This document shows, one piece after another, positions 17,229 to 27,811 of a DNA stretch of 64,000 nucleotides. Position 1 is the stretch's first letter, and each line of letters opens with the position of its first letter. Location of the stretch: assembly GCF_036195045.1 (NCBI RefSeq), contig NZ_CP108100.1, positions 6,076,001-6,140,000 of the forward strand, given 5' to 3'. A program made the translations under genes and the position numbers. The stretch is from Streptomyces sp. NBC_00236 (lineage in GTDB: Bacteria > Actinomycetota > Actinomycetes > Streptomycetales > Streptomycetaceae). Below the pieces are notes generated by a model, which was not told the origin of the DNA, searched no databases, and saw only the letters and a list, made by a program, of their open reading frames with translations.

Positions 17229-20165
17229 ATGGGTGAGCGATCCCACACGACAGAGCGGCCGGCGGCTGCCGCACGTGCGTCCGGTGCGCCGGCGCCGCGG
17301 CCGTCCGGCGACATCGGGGGCACCCCGGTGACCGCGCCGGCGAGCGCCCGCGCGGCCTTCCTGGCCCGTCGGCCTGCCGTCGCCCGGGCGCCCGCGATCA
17401 TCCCGCGGCTCCTCATCGGACTCGTCTGCGCCGGATACGCGGTGGGTGCGGCCGTGGGCTGGGGATCGGAGCGACTCGCCCTGTTCATGGGGGACTTCGG
17501 CCTGAGTGCGGCCGCCCTGATCGCCGCCGTCTCCTGCTTCCTGTTCGCGCGCTCGGCCGACAACAGGTTCCGGCCGGCCTGGCTGCTGTTCTCGCTCTCC
17601 TCCCTGATGGCCGCGGCGGGCAACGCGGTCTGGGGCTGGTACGAGTGCGTGCGCGAGGTCGAGGTGCCCAGCCCCTCCCTGGCCGACCTCTTCTTCCTGT
17701 GCTTCGCGCCGCCCGCCATCGTGGGGCTGCTCGTCCTCGCCAAACGCCCCGTCACCCGGGCCGGCTGGGTCTGTCTGGTTCTCGACTCCTGGCTGATCGG
17801 CGGATCGCTCCTCACGCTCTCCTGGAGCCTCGCCCTCGCCCACACCGCGCACGTGGCGGACGTGGAGGGCGCAAGCGTGGCACGCGCGGCTCTCTCACTG
17901 GCCTACCCGCTGCTCGACATCGTGCTGGTCTCGATGGTGCTCGCCCTGCACTTCCGGCGCTCCAGCGTCAACCGTGCCGCGGTGAACACGGCCATCGCCG
18001 CCCTGGCCCTCACCGTCCTGTGCGACGCGCTGTTCACCTCGCCCCTGCTGCGCCAGACCTACCAGTCCGGCCAGTTGCTCGACGCCGGCTGGTTCGCCGG
18101 TTCGCTGCTCCTCGCGTACGCCCCCTGGGGCGTCGCCCGCGGCGACGCCGACGACGACGCCGACCGGCCCGTGCCCCGTACCACCAGCCGCCCCATCTCC
18201 GGTTCGCTGGCCGCGCTCACGCCGTATCTGGCCGCAGCCGTCTGCACGCTGGGCATTCTCTACAACGTCATCGAGGGCCGCCGGGTGGACCGTGTCGTGG
18301 TCTTCACCGGGTGCACGGTGGTGCTCGCGCTGGTCGTGCGGCAGGGCATCATGCTCGTCGACAACATCGCCCTCACCCAGGAACTGGCCCAGAAGGAGAA
18401 CCACTTCCGCTCCCTGGTGCAGGGCTCCAGCGACGTCATCATGATCGCCGCCCCGACCGGCATACTCCGCTACGTCAGCCCCGCCGCCGCCGGTGTCTAC
18501 GGGCGCGAGGCGGACGACCTCGTCGGCGCCGAGCTCTCCTCGATCATCCATCCCGACGACCTCGGCCGGGTGGTCCACGAAGTGCGGAAGTTCCTCGCCG
18601 CCCCGCCGGGTGAGGAACCCACCACCCGCATCGAGTGCCGCTTCCGCTCCGGCAGCGGCGAATGGCTGAACGTCGAGTCCACCGTCAACCGTCACCAGGG
18701 CGGCCTGATCCTCAACAGCCGCGACGTGACCGAACGGGTCCGCCTGCAGGCCCAGTTACAGCACAACGCGGAGCACGACCCACTCACCGACCTGCCCAAC
18801 CGCGCGCTCTTCACCGACCGGGTCAGCCGGGCCCTCAGCGGCCGGCGCGCGGGCGACGCGGGAACCGCCGTGCTCTTCATCGACCTGGACGGCTTCAAGG
18901 CGGCCAACGACCGGTTCGGCCACCAGGCGGGCGACGAGCTCCTGATCCAGGCCGCCCGCCGCCTCCAGGAATCCGTGCGCGCGGGGGACACCGCCGCCCG
19001 CCTCGGCGGGGACGAGTTCGCCGCCCTCATCGTCGGCGACGGCGGACGCGACCAGACGGCCCGTGAGTACCAGGTCCACGAGATCGCCGACCGGCTGCGC
19101 CTCACGCTCTCCCAGCCCTACCGCATCGGCGCCGGCGAGGTGCGGGTCACCGCGTCCATCGGCGTCGCCTTCGCCGAGCCCGGCATCACCCCCAACGACC
19201 TCATGCGCAACGCCGACCTGGCCATGTACCGAGCCAAGGCGGGCGGCAAGGACCGCGTCGAGCTGTACGCCCCGCAGATGCAGGCCGAGGTGGTGCGCCG
19301 TTCCGAGCTGGCGGCCCGGCTGCGCACCGCCCTGCGGGACGGCGAGTTCGCGCTGCTGCACCAGCCCGTGGTCCATCTGGCCAGCGGCACCGTCGCCGCC
19401 GTCGCCGCCCAGGCCCGCTGGCGCTCCGCCCAGGGCATCCTCTTCACGCCCGCCGAGTTCCTCCGTGTCGCCGAGGACAGCGACCGCACCGCGGAACTCG
19501 GCCGCTGGCTCCTCGAAGAGGCCGTCGAGCAGGCCGCCGACCGTTCCAGGGCCGGCCACCAGGTCTCCGTCGCCGTCCGGCTCTCCGCCCGCAGGCTGCT
19601 CGACAAGGGCACGCCGTTCGGCTCCGTCGAGGCGCTGCTGACGCGGTACGGGCTGCCGTCCGGGGCCCTGATGATCGAGGTCGCCGACAGTGACCCCCGG
19701 GTCCCCTTCGACGAACTGGAGCAGCGCCTGGTAGCCCTCCGGCGTCTCGGCGTACGCATCGCGCTCGACGGCTTCGGCAGCGGCTACGCCGCGATCAACG
19801 CCCTGCGCCGGCTCCCCATCGACGTACTGAAACTGGACCGCGGGCTGGTGGAGGGTGTCGTCGAGTCCGCCCGGCTGCACAAGATCACCAGCGGGCTGCT
19901 GCGGATCGCCTGCGACCTCGGCATGCAGTCCGTGGCCGACGGTGTCGACGTCCCCGAACAGGTCCTCGCCCTGCGCGCCATGGGCTGTACGCACGGCCAG
20001 GGAATGGCCTTCTCCGGGCCGCTGGACGAGTACCGGCTGCGCCGCGCCCTGGTCCGCGGCGAGTTCCCGGTGCCCGGCAGTCCGGCCGTTCAGCCGGTTC
20101 TCGCGGGCGGCTCCATCCCCCTCCTGTCCGGCTCACATGCTGAGACGCCCGTCCCACCCACTTGA
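17229..20165 (+). CDS. polytopic membrane PAS-GGDEF-EAL protein with TTA codon
   Basis: This 978-aa protein has about ten membrane helices (residues 55-380), a PAS sensor domain (about 390-500), a GGDEF domain (GGDEF at residue 593) and a C-terminal EAL domain. The GGDEF site is intact, with an RAGD inhibition site five residues before it, so it probably makes c-di-GMP. The EAL domain has lost key residues (AAQARW for EALxRW, DGFGSG for DDFGTG, ADGVD for AEGVE) and is probably inactive as a phosphodiesterase. Codon 510 (18756-18758) is TTA, so full translation should need the bldA tRNA. GTG 17328 is an alternative start. From memory, the position matches SCO5511. Confidence 0.9.
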   Translation: MGERSHTTERPAAAARASGAPAPRPSGDIGGTPVTAPASARAAFLARRPAVARAPAIIPRLLIGLVCAGYAVGAAVGWGSERLALFMGDFGLSAAALIAAVSCFLFARSADNRFRPAWLLFSLSSLMAAAGNAVWGWYECVREVEVPSPSLADLFFLCFAPPAIVGLLVLAKRPVTRAGWVCLVLDSWLIGGSLLTLSWSLALAHTAHVADVEGASVARAALSLAYPLLDIVLVSMVLALHFRRSSVNRAAVNTAIAALALTVLCDALFTSPLLRQTYQSGQLLDAGWFAGSLLLAYAPWGVARGDADDDADRPVPRTTSRPISGSLAALTPYLAAAVCTLGILYNVIEGRRVDRVVVFTGCTVVLALVVRQGIMLVDNIALTQELAQKENHFRSLVQGSSDVIMIAAPTGILRYVSPAAAGVYGREADDLVGAELSSIIHPDDLGRVVHEVRKFLAAPPGEEPTTRIECRFRSGSGEWLNVESTVNRHQGGLILNSRDVTERVRLQAQLQHNAEHDPLTDLPNRALFTDRVSRALSGRRAGDAGTAVLFIDLDGFKAANDRFGHQAGDELLIQAARRLQESVRAGDTAARLGGDEFAALIVGDGGRDQTAREYQVHEIADRLRLTLSQPYRIGAGEVRVTASIGVAFAEPGITPNDLMRNADLAMYRAKAGGKDRVELYAPQMQAEVVRRSELAARLRTALRDGEFALLHQPVVHLASGTVAAVAAQARWRSAQGILFTPAEFLRVAEDSDRTAELGRWLLEEAVEQAADRSRAGHQVSVAVRLSARRLLDKGTPFGSVEALLTRYGLPSGALMIEVADSDPRVPFDELEQRLVALRRLGVRIALDGFGSGYAAINALRRLPIDVLKLDRGLVEGVVESARLHKITSGLLRIACDLGMQSVADGVDVPEQVLALRAMGCTHGQGMAFSGPLDEYRLRRALVRGEFPVPGSPAVQPVLAGGSIPLLSGSHAETPVPPT

Positions 20166-20198
20166 CACGTCGAGTGCGTCGGAGAGAGGGTCAATGCC

Positions 20199-20240
20199 AT
20201 GCGCACCCGAATTCTCGTACTTGGAAAGCGCGTCGGCTGA
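20199..20240 (+). CDS. ilvB leader peptide ([13 protein letters not shown])
   Basis: A 13-codon frame follows an AGAGGG ribosome site. It encodes Ile-Leu-Val-Leu consecutively with codons ATT, CTC, GTA and CTT, three of which are rare in this genome. It overlaps the first arm of the attenuator stem. Stalling at these codons when branched-chain aminoacyl-tRNAs are scarce would let transcription continue into ilvB. Confidence 0.85.
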   Translation: MRTRILVLGKRVG

Positions 20241-20318
20241 AGCAGAGTTCCTCGATGACACTCTGCAGACCGCACCGACGCGCTCCCCTCGCTTGCCTCA
20301 CGGCACGAGGGGTTTTTT
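20227..20318 (+). promoter_or_regulatory. ilvBNC transcription attenuator
   Basis: A 10-bp stem (20227-20236 with 20275-20284, AGCGCGTCGG) encloses a GCAGAG/CTCTGC hairpin. It is followed at once by a terminator: CCCCTCG (20285-20291) pairs with CGAGGGG (20306-20312) and is followed by six Ts. An upstream CCTCG near 20251 could pair with the terminator's CGAGG as an antiterminator. ilvB starts 70 bp after the T run. Confidence 0.85.
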
Positions 20319-20388
20319 GTTGCACCGGCACCACGCAAACCATCGCAAAACACTCGCAAAAACCCTCAGCTTCGAGAAGAGAATGCCG

Positions 20389-22239
20389 ATGACCGAGCAG
20401 GCCACCGGGGCCCACCATCCCCAGCCGCGGGCCCGTAACGGCGGATCGTCGTCCGCCACCGTTGAGCACGTCACGGGCGCGCAGTCCCTCATCCGTTCTC
20501 TCGAGGAAGTCGGGGCCGACACCGTATTCGGCCTCCCTGGCGGTTGCATCCTCCCGGCGTACGACCCGCTGATGGACTCCACCCGGGTCCGCCACATCCT
20601 GGTCCGCCACGAGCAGGGCGCGGGTCACGCGGCCACCGGTTACGCGCAGGCCACCGGCAAGGTCGGCGTCTGCATGGTCACCTCGGGCCCGGGCGCCACC
20701 AACCTGGTCACCCCCATCGCCGACGCGGCCATGGACTCCGTGCCCATGGTCGCCATCACCGGCCAGGTGGCCTCCGGTGCCATCGGTACGGACGCCTTCC
20801 AGGAAGCCGACATCTGCGGCATCACGATGCCGATCACCAAGCACAACTTCCTGGTCACCCGCGCCGAGGACATCGCGCACACGATCGCGGAGGCCTTCCA
20901 CATCGCCTCCACCGGCCGTCCGGGCCCGGTCCTGGTCGACATCGCCAAGGACGCCCTCCAGTCGAAGACCACCTTCAGCTGGCCGCCGGTCATGGACCTG
21001 CCGGGCTACCGCCCGGTGACCAAGCCGCACGCCAAGCAGATCCGTGAGGCCGCCAAGCTCATCGCGCAGGCCGCACGCCCGGTGCTGTACGTCGGCGGGG
21101 GCGTCATGAAGGCCGGCGCCACAGCCGAGCTGAAGGTCCTGGCCGAGCTCACCGGAGCGCCCGTCACCACCACACTGATGGCGCTCGGCTCCTTCCCCGA
21201 CAGCCACCCGCTGCACGTGGGAATGCCCGGCATGCACGGTTCGGTCACCGCCGTCACCGCGCTGCAGAAGGCCGACCTGATCGTCGCCCTCGGCGCCCGG
21301 TTCGACGACCGGGTCACCGGCAAGCTGGACAGCTTCGCCCCGTACGCCAAGATCGTCCACGCGGACATCGACCCGGCGGAGATCGGCAAGAACCGTGCCG
21401 CCGACGTCCCGATCGTCGGTGACGCCCGCGAGGTCATCGCCGACCTGGTCCAGGCGGTCCAGGCCGAGCACACCGAGGGCAACACGGGCGACTACAGCGC
21501 CTGGTGGAAGGACCTCAACCGCTGGCGCGAGACCTACCCGGTCGGGTACGACCTGCCGGAGGACGGCAGCCTCTCGCCGCAGCAGGTCATCCAGCGCATC
21601 GGCGAACTCGCCCCGCCGGACACGATCTTCGCCGCGGGCGTCGGCCAGCACCAGATGTGGGCCTCGCACTTCATCCAGTACGAGCAGCCCGCCACCTGGC
21701 TGAACTCCGGCGGTGCGGGCACGATGGGCTACGCGGTCCCCGCCGCGATGGGCGCCAAGGCGGGCATGCCCGACCGCACGGTCTGGGCGATCGACGGCGA
21801 CGGCTGCTTCCAGATGACCAACCAGGAACTCACCACCTGCGCGCTCAACAACATCCCGATCAAGGTCGCCATCATCAACAACGGCGCGCTCGGGATGGTC
21901 CGCCAGTGGCAGACCCTGTTCTACAACCAGCGGTACTCCAACACCGTGCTGCACTCCGGTGCCGACACGGACGGCAACGCGGCCAAGGGCACCCGGGTGC
22001 CCGACTTCGTGAAGCTGTCCGAGGCCATGGGCTGCTACGCGATCCGCTGCGAGGACCCGGCCGACCTGGACAAGGTCATCGCCGAGGCCAACGCGGTCAA
22101 CGACCGGCCGGTCGTCATCGACTTCATCGTCCACGAGGACGCCATGGTGTGGCCGATGGTCGCCGCCGGCACCTCCAACGACGAGGTCATGGCAGCGCGC
22201 GGTGTCCGCCCCGACTTCGGCGACAACGAAGACGACTGA
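20389..22239 (+). CDS. ilvB: acetolactate synthase large subunit
   Basis: This 616-aa ThDP enzyme condenses two pyruvates, or pyruvate plus 2-oxobutyrate, as the first common step to valine, leucine and isoleucine. It has the N-terminal ThDP domain with [11 protein letters not shown] and the catalytic Glu in VRHEQGAGH, a central FAD-binding domain, and the C-terminal ThDP motif [12 protein letters not shown] ending in NN. ATG 20389 is preferred because AAGAG lies 8 nt upstream; ATG 20383 would add two residues. It is the first gene of ilvBNC, behind a peptide-coupled attenuator. Confidence 0.97.
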   Translation: MTEQATGAHHPQPRARNGGSSSATVEHVTGAQSLIRSLEEVGADTVFGLPGGCILPAYDPLMDSTRVRHILVRHEQGAGHAATGYAQATGKVGVCMVTSGPGATNLVTPIADAAMDSVPMVAITGQVASGAIGTDAFQEADICGITMPITKHNFLVTRAEDIAHTIAEAFHIASTGRPGPVLVDIAKDALQSKTTFSWPPVMDLPGYRPVTKPHAKQIREAAKLIAQAARPVLYVGGGVMKAGATAELKVLAELTGAPVTTTLMALGSFPDSHPLHVGMPGMHGSVTAVTALQKADLIVALGARFDDRVTGKLDSFAPYAKIVHADIDPAEIGKNRAADVPIVGDAREVIADLVQAVQAEHTEGNTGDYSAWWKDLNRWRETYPVGYDLPEDGSLSPQQVIQRIGELAPPDTIFAAGVGQHQMWASHFIQYEQPATWLNSGGAGTMGYAVPAAMGAKAGMPDRTVWAIDGDGCFQMTNQELTTCALNNIPIKVAIINNGALGMVRQWQTLFYNQRYSNTVLHSGADTDGNAAKGTRVPDFVKLSEAMGCYAIRCEDPADLDKVIAEANAVNDRPVVIDFIVHEDAMVWPMVAAGTSNDEVMAARGVRPDFGDNEDD

Positions 22240-22262
22240 GAGACAGAGAGAGACCGACTCAC

Positions 22263-22790
22263 ATGTCCACCAAGCACACGCTCTCCGTCCTGGTCGAGAA
22301 CAAGCCCGGTGTCCTCGCCCGGATCACCGCCCTGTTCTCCCGCCGCGGTTTCAACATCGACTCGCTCGCGGTCGGTACCACCGAGCATCCCGACATCTCC
22401 CGCATCACCATTGTGGTGAATGTCGAGGGCCTGCCCCTGGAGCAGGTGACCAAGCAGCTCAACAAGCTGGTCAACGTCCTGAAGATCGTCGAACTCGAGC
22501 CGGCCGCTGCGATCCAGCGTGAGCTCGTCCTGGTGAAGGTCCGCGCCGACAGCGAGACCCGCTCCCAGATCGTCGAGATCGTCCAGCTGTTCCGCGCCAA
22601 GACCGTGGACGTCTCCCCGGAGGCCGTCACCATCGAGGCGACCGGCGGCTCCGACAAGCTGGAGGCGATGCTCAAGATGCTGGAGCAGTACGGCATCAAG
22701 GAGCTCGTCCAGTCCGGCACCATCGCCATAGGGCGCGGCGCGCGCTCGATCACCGACCGGTCACTGCGCGCCCTCGACCGCACGGCATAA
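22263..22790 (+). CDS. ilvN: acetolactate synthase small (regulatory) subunit
   Basis: This 175-aa protein has an N-terminal ACT domain (HTLSVLVENKPGVLARITALF, then RRGFNIDSLAVG) that binds valine for feedback inhibition, and the C-terminal small-subunit domain (ELVLVKVRAD ... LVQSGTIAIGRG). It follows ilvB by 23 bp with an AGAGAGAGA-type purine ribosome site. It activates and regulates IlvB in the cytoplasm. Confidence 0.97.
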   Translation: MSTKHTLSVLVENKPGVLARITALFSRRGFNIDSLAVGTTEHPDISRITIVVNVEGLPLEQVTKQLNKLVNVLKIVELEPAAAIQRELVLVKVRADSETRSQIVEIVQLFRAKTVDVSPEAVTIEATGGSDKLEAMLKMLEQYGIKELVQSGTIAIGRGARSITDRSLRALDRTA

Positions 22791-22841
22791 ATCATTCCGG
22801 GTCACGCCGCGCCGCTCGCATGGCGAGACCCGAAAACGTAA

Positions 22842-23900
<1,059 letters not shown>

Positions 23901-23907
23901 CACCGAT

Positions 23908-23942
23908 GCCTGAGGGGCGGGTCCCGGACCCGCCCCTCAGGC
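23908..23942. terminator. ilvBNC terminator palindrome
   Basis: Arms 23908-23924 and 23926-23942 (GCCTGAGGGGCGGGTCC and its complement) form a 17-bp near-continuous palindrome 8 bp after the ilvC stop. The loop is formed by opening the innermost pairs. No U tract follows. Confidence 0.85.
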
Positions 23943-24173
23943 GTTGTTCCTGCTTCACCGCTGGAAGAGGCGGCGTCGTACGTGTGTACAAGTCGTCCAG
24001 CCTCTTGTGGGTGATCCTTCCAACGGGGCGCAGAATGCGTCGTCGCGCATGACTACACTTCTCCACACATACACGCGTCAGGCCCACAGTGTCGTGCGTC
24101 TTCCACGCGGCAAGCCCCTCCACCGCCTGCGGCCGTCGGGACGGCCGTCCGCACTGGATCTGTGAGGACTCAC

Positions 24174-25766
24174 GTGAGCTCGAAACCTGTCGTACTCATC
24201 GCTGAAGAGCTGTCGCCCGCCACGGTGGACGCCCTGGGACCGGACTTCGAGATCCGGCACTGCAACGGCGCGGACCGCGCCGAGCTCCTCCCCGCCATCG
24301 CCGATGTCGACGCCATCCTGGTGCGCTCCGCCACCAAGGTCGACGCCGAGGCCATCGCCGCCGCGAAGAAGCTGAGGGTCGTCGCCCGCGCGGGCGTCGG
24401 TCTGGACAACGTCGACGTCTCCTCGGCCACCAAGGCCGGCGTGATGGTCGTGAACGCACCGACCTCCAACATCGTCACCGCCGCCGAGCTCGCCTGCGGT
24501 CTGCTCGTCGCCACGGCGCGCAACATCCCCCAGGCCAACACCGCGCTCAAGAACGGCGAGTGGAAGCGCTCCAAGTACACCGGCGTCGAGCTGAGCGAGA
24601 AGACCCTCGGCGTCGTCGGCCTCGGCCGCATCGGTGTCCTGGTCGCCCAGCGCATGTCGGCCTTCGGCATGAAGATCGTCGCGTACGACCCCTACGTCCA
24701 GCCCGCGCGTGCCGCGCAGATGGGCGTCAAGCTCCTCTCGCTGGACGAGCTGCTGGAGGTCTCCGACTTCATCACCGTGCACCTCCCCAAGACCCCGGAG
24801 ACGCTCGGCCTGATCGGTGACGAGGCGCTGCACAAGGTGAAGCCCTCGGTGCGCATCGTCAACGCCGCGCGCGGCGGCATCGTCGACGAGGAGGCGCTCG
24901 CCTCCGCACTCAAGGAGGGCCGCGTCGCGGGCGCCGGTCTCGACGTGTACACCAAGGAGCCCTGCACGGACTCCCCGCTGTTCCAGTTCGACCAGGTCGT
25001 CTGCACCCCGCACCTCGGCGCCTCCACGGACGAGGCCCAGGAGAAGGCCGGTATCGCGGTCGCCAAGTCGGTGCGCCTCGCGCTCGCCGGTGAGCTCGTG
25101 CCGGACGCGGTCAACGTCCAGGGTGGCGTCATCGCCGAGGACGTCCGTCCCGGCCTGCCGCTCGCCGAGAAGCTCGGCCGGATCTTCACCGCGCTCGCGG
25201 GCGAGGTCGCGGCCCGTCTCGACGTCGAGGTGTACGGCGAGATCACCCAGCACGACGTGAAGGTGCTCGAACTCTCCGCGCTCAAGGGCGTCTTCGAGGA
25301 CGTCGTCGACGAGACCGTGTCGTACGTCAACGCCCCGCTGTTCGCGCAGGAGCGCGGTGTCGAGGTCCGTCTGACCACCAGCTCCGAGTCGCCCGACCAC
25401 CGCAACGTGGTCACGGTCCGCGGCACGCTGGCCGACGGCCAGGAGGTCGCGGTGTCCGGCACGCTGGCCGGTCCCAAGCACCTCCAGAAGATCGTCGCGA
25501 TCGGCGAGCACGACGTGGACCTGGCGCTGGCCGACCACATGGTCGTGCTGCGCTACCAGGACCGTCCCGGCGTCGTCGGCGCGGTCGGCAAGATCCTCGG
25601 CGAGGCCGGGCTGAACATCGCGGGCATGCAGGTCTCCCGGGCCGACGTGGGCGGCGAGGCGCTGGTCGTCCTCACCGTGGACGACGACGTCCCGGCGTCG
25701 GTGCTGACCGAGATCTCGGCCGAGATCGGCGCGGCCTCGGCCCGTTCGGTGAACCTGACCGACTGA
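24174..25766 (+). CDS. serA: phosphoglycerate dehydrogenase
   Basis: This 530-aa long-form enzyme is the first step of serine synthesis from 3-phosphoglycerate. It has the dehydrogenase domain with VARAGVGLDNVD, NAD motif GLGRIG, AARGGIVDE and catalytic His in TPHLGAST, then an intervening allosteric domain, then a C-terminal ACT domain (HMVVLRYQDRPGVVGAVG) for serine control. GTG 24174 has GAGGA upstream; an in-frame GTG at 24162 is the less likely start. The 231 bp upstream contains a TACACT hexamer at 24052-24057 as a possible -10 and no gene. Confidence 0.96.
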   Translation: MSSKPVVLIAEELSPATVDALGPDFEIRHCNGADRAELLPAIADVDAILVRSATKVDAEAIAAAKKLRVVARAGVGLDNVDVSSATKAGVMVVNAPTSNIVTAAELACGLLVATARNIPQANTALKNGEWKRSKYTGVELSEKTLGVVGLGRIGVLVAQRMSAFGMKIVAYDPYVQPARAAQMGVKLLSLDELLEVSDFITVHLPKTPETLGLIGDEALHKVKPSVRIVNAARGGIVDEEALASALKEGRVAGAGLDVYTKEPCTDSPLFQFDQVVCTPHLGASTDEAQEKAGIAVAKSVRLALAGELVPDAVNVQGGVIAEDVRPGLPLAEKLGRIFTALAGEVAARLDVEVYGEITQHDVKVLELSALKGVFEDVVDETVSYVNAPLFAQERGVEVRLTTSSESPDHRNVVTVRGTLADGQEVAVSGTLAGPKHLQKIVAIGEHDVDLALADHMVVLRYQDRPGVVGAVGKILGEAGLNIAGMQVSRADVGGEALVVLTVDDDVPASVLTEISAEIGAASARSVNLTD

Positions 25767-25784
25767 GTCCGTCCCGCAGTCTCC

Positions 25785-25844
25785 GTACCCGGCATCTAGA
25801 CGTGTGTCTTACACGCGCGTCTGTGTGCCGGGTACGCTGCTGTC
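25785..25844 (+). promoter_or_regulatory. promoter overlapped by nested inverted repeats (likely autoregulatory operator)
   Basis: TTACAC (25809-25814), an 18-bp spacer and TACGCT (25833-25838) form a promoter whose start would fall on the TetR-gene ATG at 25845. The outer arms GTACCCGGCA (25785-25794) and TGCCGGGTAC (25826-25835) are exact complements. An inner imperfect palindrome spans 25798-25822. The same fold could also act as the serA terminator. Confidence 0.6.
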
Positions 25845-26450
25845 ATGGGACATCGTGAGGATCTGCTCGAAGGCGCGAAGCGCTGCCTGCTGGAGAAGGG
25901 GTATGCCCGGACGACGGCACGCGACATCGTGGCCGCCTCCGGTACGAACCTGGCGTCCATCGGCTATCACTACGGCTCCAAGGAGGCCCTGCTCAACCTC
26001 GCCTTCATCAAGGTGACGGAGGAGTGGGGCGACGTGCTGACGGATGAACCCGAGAGGGCCGTCGAAGACGATCCCCGGGCCCCGCTCGACCAGTTCCGCG
26101 AAACCTGGGAGCGGGTGATCGGCAGCTACGAGCAGACCCGGTCGGTCTGGCAGCTCCAGATGGAGGTCATCTCCAGGATCGACACCGACCCCGAACTGCA
26201 GAAGGCCCTGGCCGGTCCGCAGCGCGAGGGCCGGAACGGGCTCGCGGAGAACATGCTGGGCATCGACCCGGAGACCGAACCCGAGAAGGCGCGGGTGGCC
26301 GGCCTGTTCTGTCAGGCGCTGCTCGCCGGGGTCATGGTCCAGTGGATGATGGACCGCGACTCGGCGCCCTCGGCCCAGGACCTGACGGACGGCCTGAAGG
26401 CGGTCCTGGAGGGGCGGGCCGACGCCGCGGCTCCGGACGCCCCCCACTGA
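25845..26450 (+). CDS. TetR family transcriptional regulator
   Basis: This 201-aa protein has an N-terminal TetR helix-turn-helix (YARTTARDIVAASGTNLASIGYHYGSKEALL) and a C-terminal ligand-binding domain of the TetR_C-type seen in many actinobacterial repressors. There is no ribosome site; the promoter geometry predicts a leaderless transcript. The palindromes over its own promoter suggest self-repression. The neighbouring genes, serA upstream and the converging proline regulator, give no clear target. Confidence 0.9.
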   Translation: MGHREDLLEGAKRCLLEKGYARTTARDIVAASGTNLASIGYHYGSKEALLNLAFIKVTEEWGDVLTDEPERAVEDDPRAPLDQFRETWERVIGSYEQTRSVWQLQMEVISRIDTDPELQKALAGPQREGRNGLAENMLGIDPETEPEKARVAGLFCQALLAGVMVQWMMDRDSAPSAQDLTDGLKAVLEGRADAAAPDAPH

Positions 26451-26478
26451 GCACTGCCCGCCCCGGGGACCGGCCGGC

Positions 26479-27621
26479 TCAGAGCCGGGCGGCCTTCAAC
26501 GCCATGTGCAGCAGCAGCCGGTCCTCGCCGTCGTTCAGATCCAGGCCGGTGAGCTGCTGGACCCGGGAGAGGCGGTAGTACAGCGTCTGCCGGTGGATAC
26601 CCAGTTCGGCCGCGGTCCGGGACGCCTGGCCCGCGCAGTCGAGGAACACCTCGGCAGTACGCGCGAGGTCCCGTTGCGCCGGGGTGAGCAGCGGGCGGAC
26701 CGCATGGTCCGGCTGGGTGTCCGGGGCGAGCGCGGTCAGCACGCGGTACGGGCCGATGGCCGACCACTCGGCGACCGGGCCGAACCGCTTCTCCGCCGCG
26801 GCCGCCCGGGCCGCGGCCGATGCCTCGTGCCAGGCGTCCGCCAGTTCCGCCAGGCCGCGGCGGGGTACCGCGATCCCCGCGGTGGCACCGGGCCCCGCCG
26901 TGGTGCGCAGCCGGGCGGCGGCGGTGAGGGCCGGGTCCAGGACGTCGTGCGACCGCAGCCGGACCAGCGCGGCCAGGGCCGGGCCTCCCGTACCGCCCGG
27001 TGAAGGGGCACCGGACAGGGCCGCAGCCGACGGCACCGTCCCCACCGACGGCGGGTCGTCCGGCCACGGGGTCACGCACACCACGGTGTGCAGCCCCTCC
27101 GCGTCCGGCCCGAGCGCCTCGGCGAGCGCGGCCACCGCCATGTCACGCTGCCAGCCGCGCCCCGCCGTGAGGACCGCCCCGAACTCCCGGGACAGATCGG
27201 TGCCCGCCCGCGCCTCGTCGGAGAGCAGCGCACCGATCCGGGCCGCCACGTCCATCGCCGCGTCGAGCTGCCGATCGGTCGGCCCGGGGTCGGCGTCCAG
27301 CAGCCATACGTACCCGAGCACGACACCCCGATGGCGTACGGGAAGACAGATCCGGCCCCGGTAGACACCGGCCTCCGGGGCGGCAGGGATGCGGACGGGG
27401 CCGGTGGCGCGGGTGATGCCGAAGTTCTCGAACCAGGCACGGACCGCCGGGGTCGAGCGGCGGGTCAGGATCGAACGGGTACGGACCGGGTCCATCGCCG
27501 TGTCGTCGTCGCTGTCGTGGGCCCCGAAGGCGACCAGGCCGAAATCGCGGTTCTCCAGCGTCGCGGGGACGCCGAGCAGCGCGGAGATCTCGTCGACCAG
27601 CTCCTGGTAATCGCCCTTCAC
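26479..27621 (-). CDS. PucR/CdaR family regulator, probably of the proline catabolic genes
   Basis: The product is 380 aa. The C-terminal helix-turn-helix of the PucR family ([20 protein letters not shown] then [21 protein letters not shown]) follows a GGDEF-like/GAF-like sensory middle. GTG 27621 gives [27 protein letters not shown] lies 6 nt upstream of the GTG, so the mRNA may be leaderless. It is divergent from proline dehydrogenase across a 190-bp gap with a perfect 16-bp palindrome, so it probably controls that operon, as PucR-type PutR proteins do in other actinobacteria. Confidence 0.88.
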   Translation of the reverse strand: MKGDYQELVDEISALLGVPATLENRDFGLVAFGAHDSDDDTAMDPVRTRSILTRRSTPAVRAWFENFGITRATGPVRIPAAPEAGVYRGRICLPVRHRGVVLGYVWLLDADPGPTDRQLDAAMDVAARIGALLSDEARAGTDLSREFGAVLTAGRGWQRDMAVAALAEALGPDAEGLHTVVCVTPWPDDPPSVGTVPSAAALSGAPSPGGTGGPALAALVRLRSHDVLDPALTAAARLRTTAGPGATAGIAVPRRGLAELADAWHEASAAARAAAAEKRFGPVAEWSAIGPYRVLTALAPDTQPDHAVRPLLTPAQRDLARTAEVFLDCAGQASRTAAELGIHRQTLYYRLSRVQQLTGLDLNDGEDRLLLHMALKAARL

Positions 27622-27641
27622 CCGGCCATTCTCGCACCCCT

Positions 27642-27657
27642 TCAGACATATGTCTGA
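27642..27657. promoter_or_regulatory. perfect 16-bp palindrome between regulator and put operon
   Basis: TCAGACATATGTCTGA is exactly self-complementary. On the minus strand it overlaps a possible -35 (CAGACA) placed 17 bp before GAGAAT, which precedes the regulator's GTG. A second short palindrome, GACAGCTGTC, lies near 27680 on the side of the put genes. It is a likely binding site for the adjacent PucR protein. Confidence 0.6.
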
Positions 27658-27811
27658 GATCCAGGGCACGGATGCGTGACAGCTGTCGATGGCACAGGAT
27701 CGGAGGGATCCTTAGATTTCACGGTGGTTCTCCGTGCTGTACCGCTTCTGTTCCCTTTCGGGCACTTACCGGCGGTTCGGCCTTCGTTCGTACTTTCCGT
27801 GGAGGTGCCCC

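Noticed and set aside
27734..27811. N-terminal extension of proline dehydrogenase from ATG 27734
   Set aside because: Codon use is atypical and a GGAGG-led GTG at 27812 gives the normal family start.
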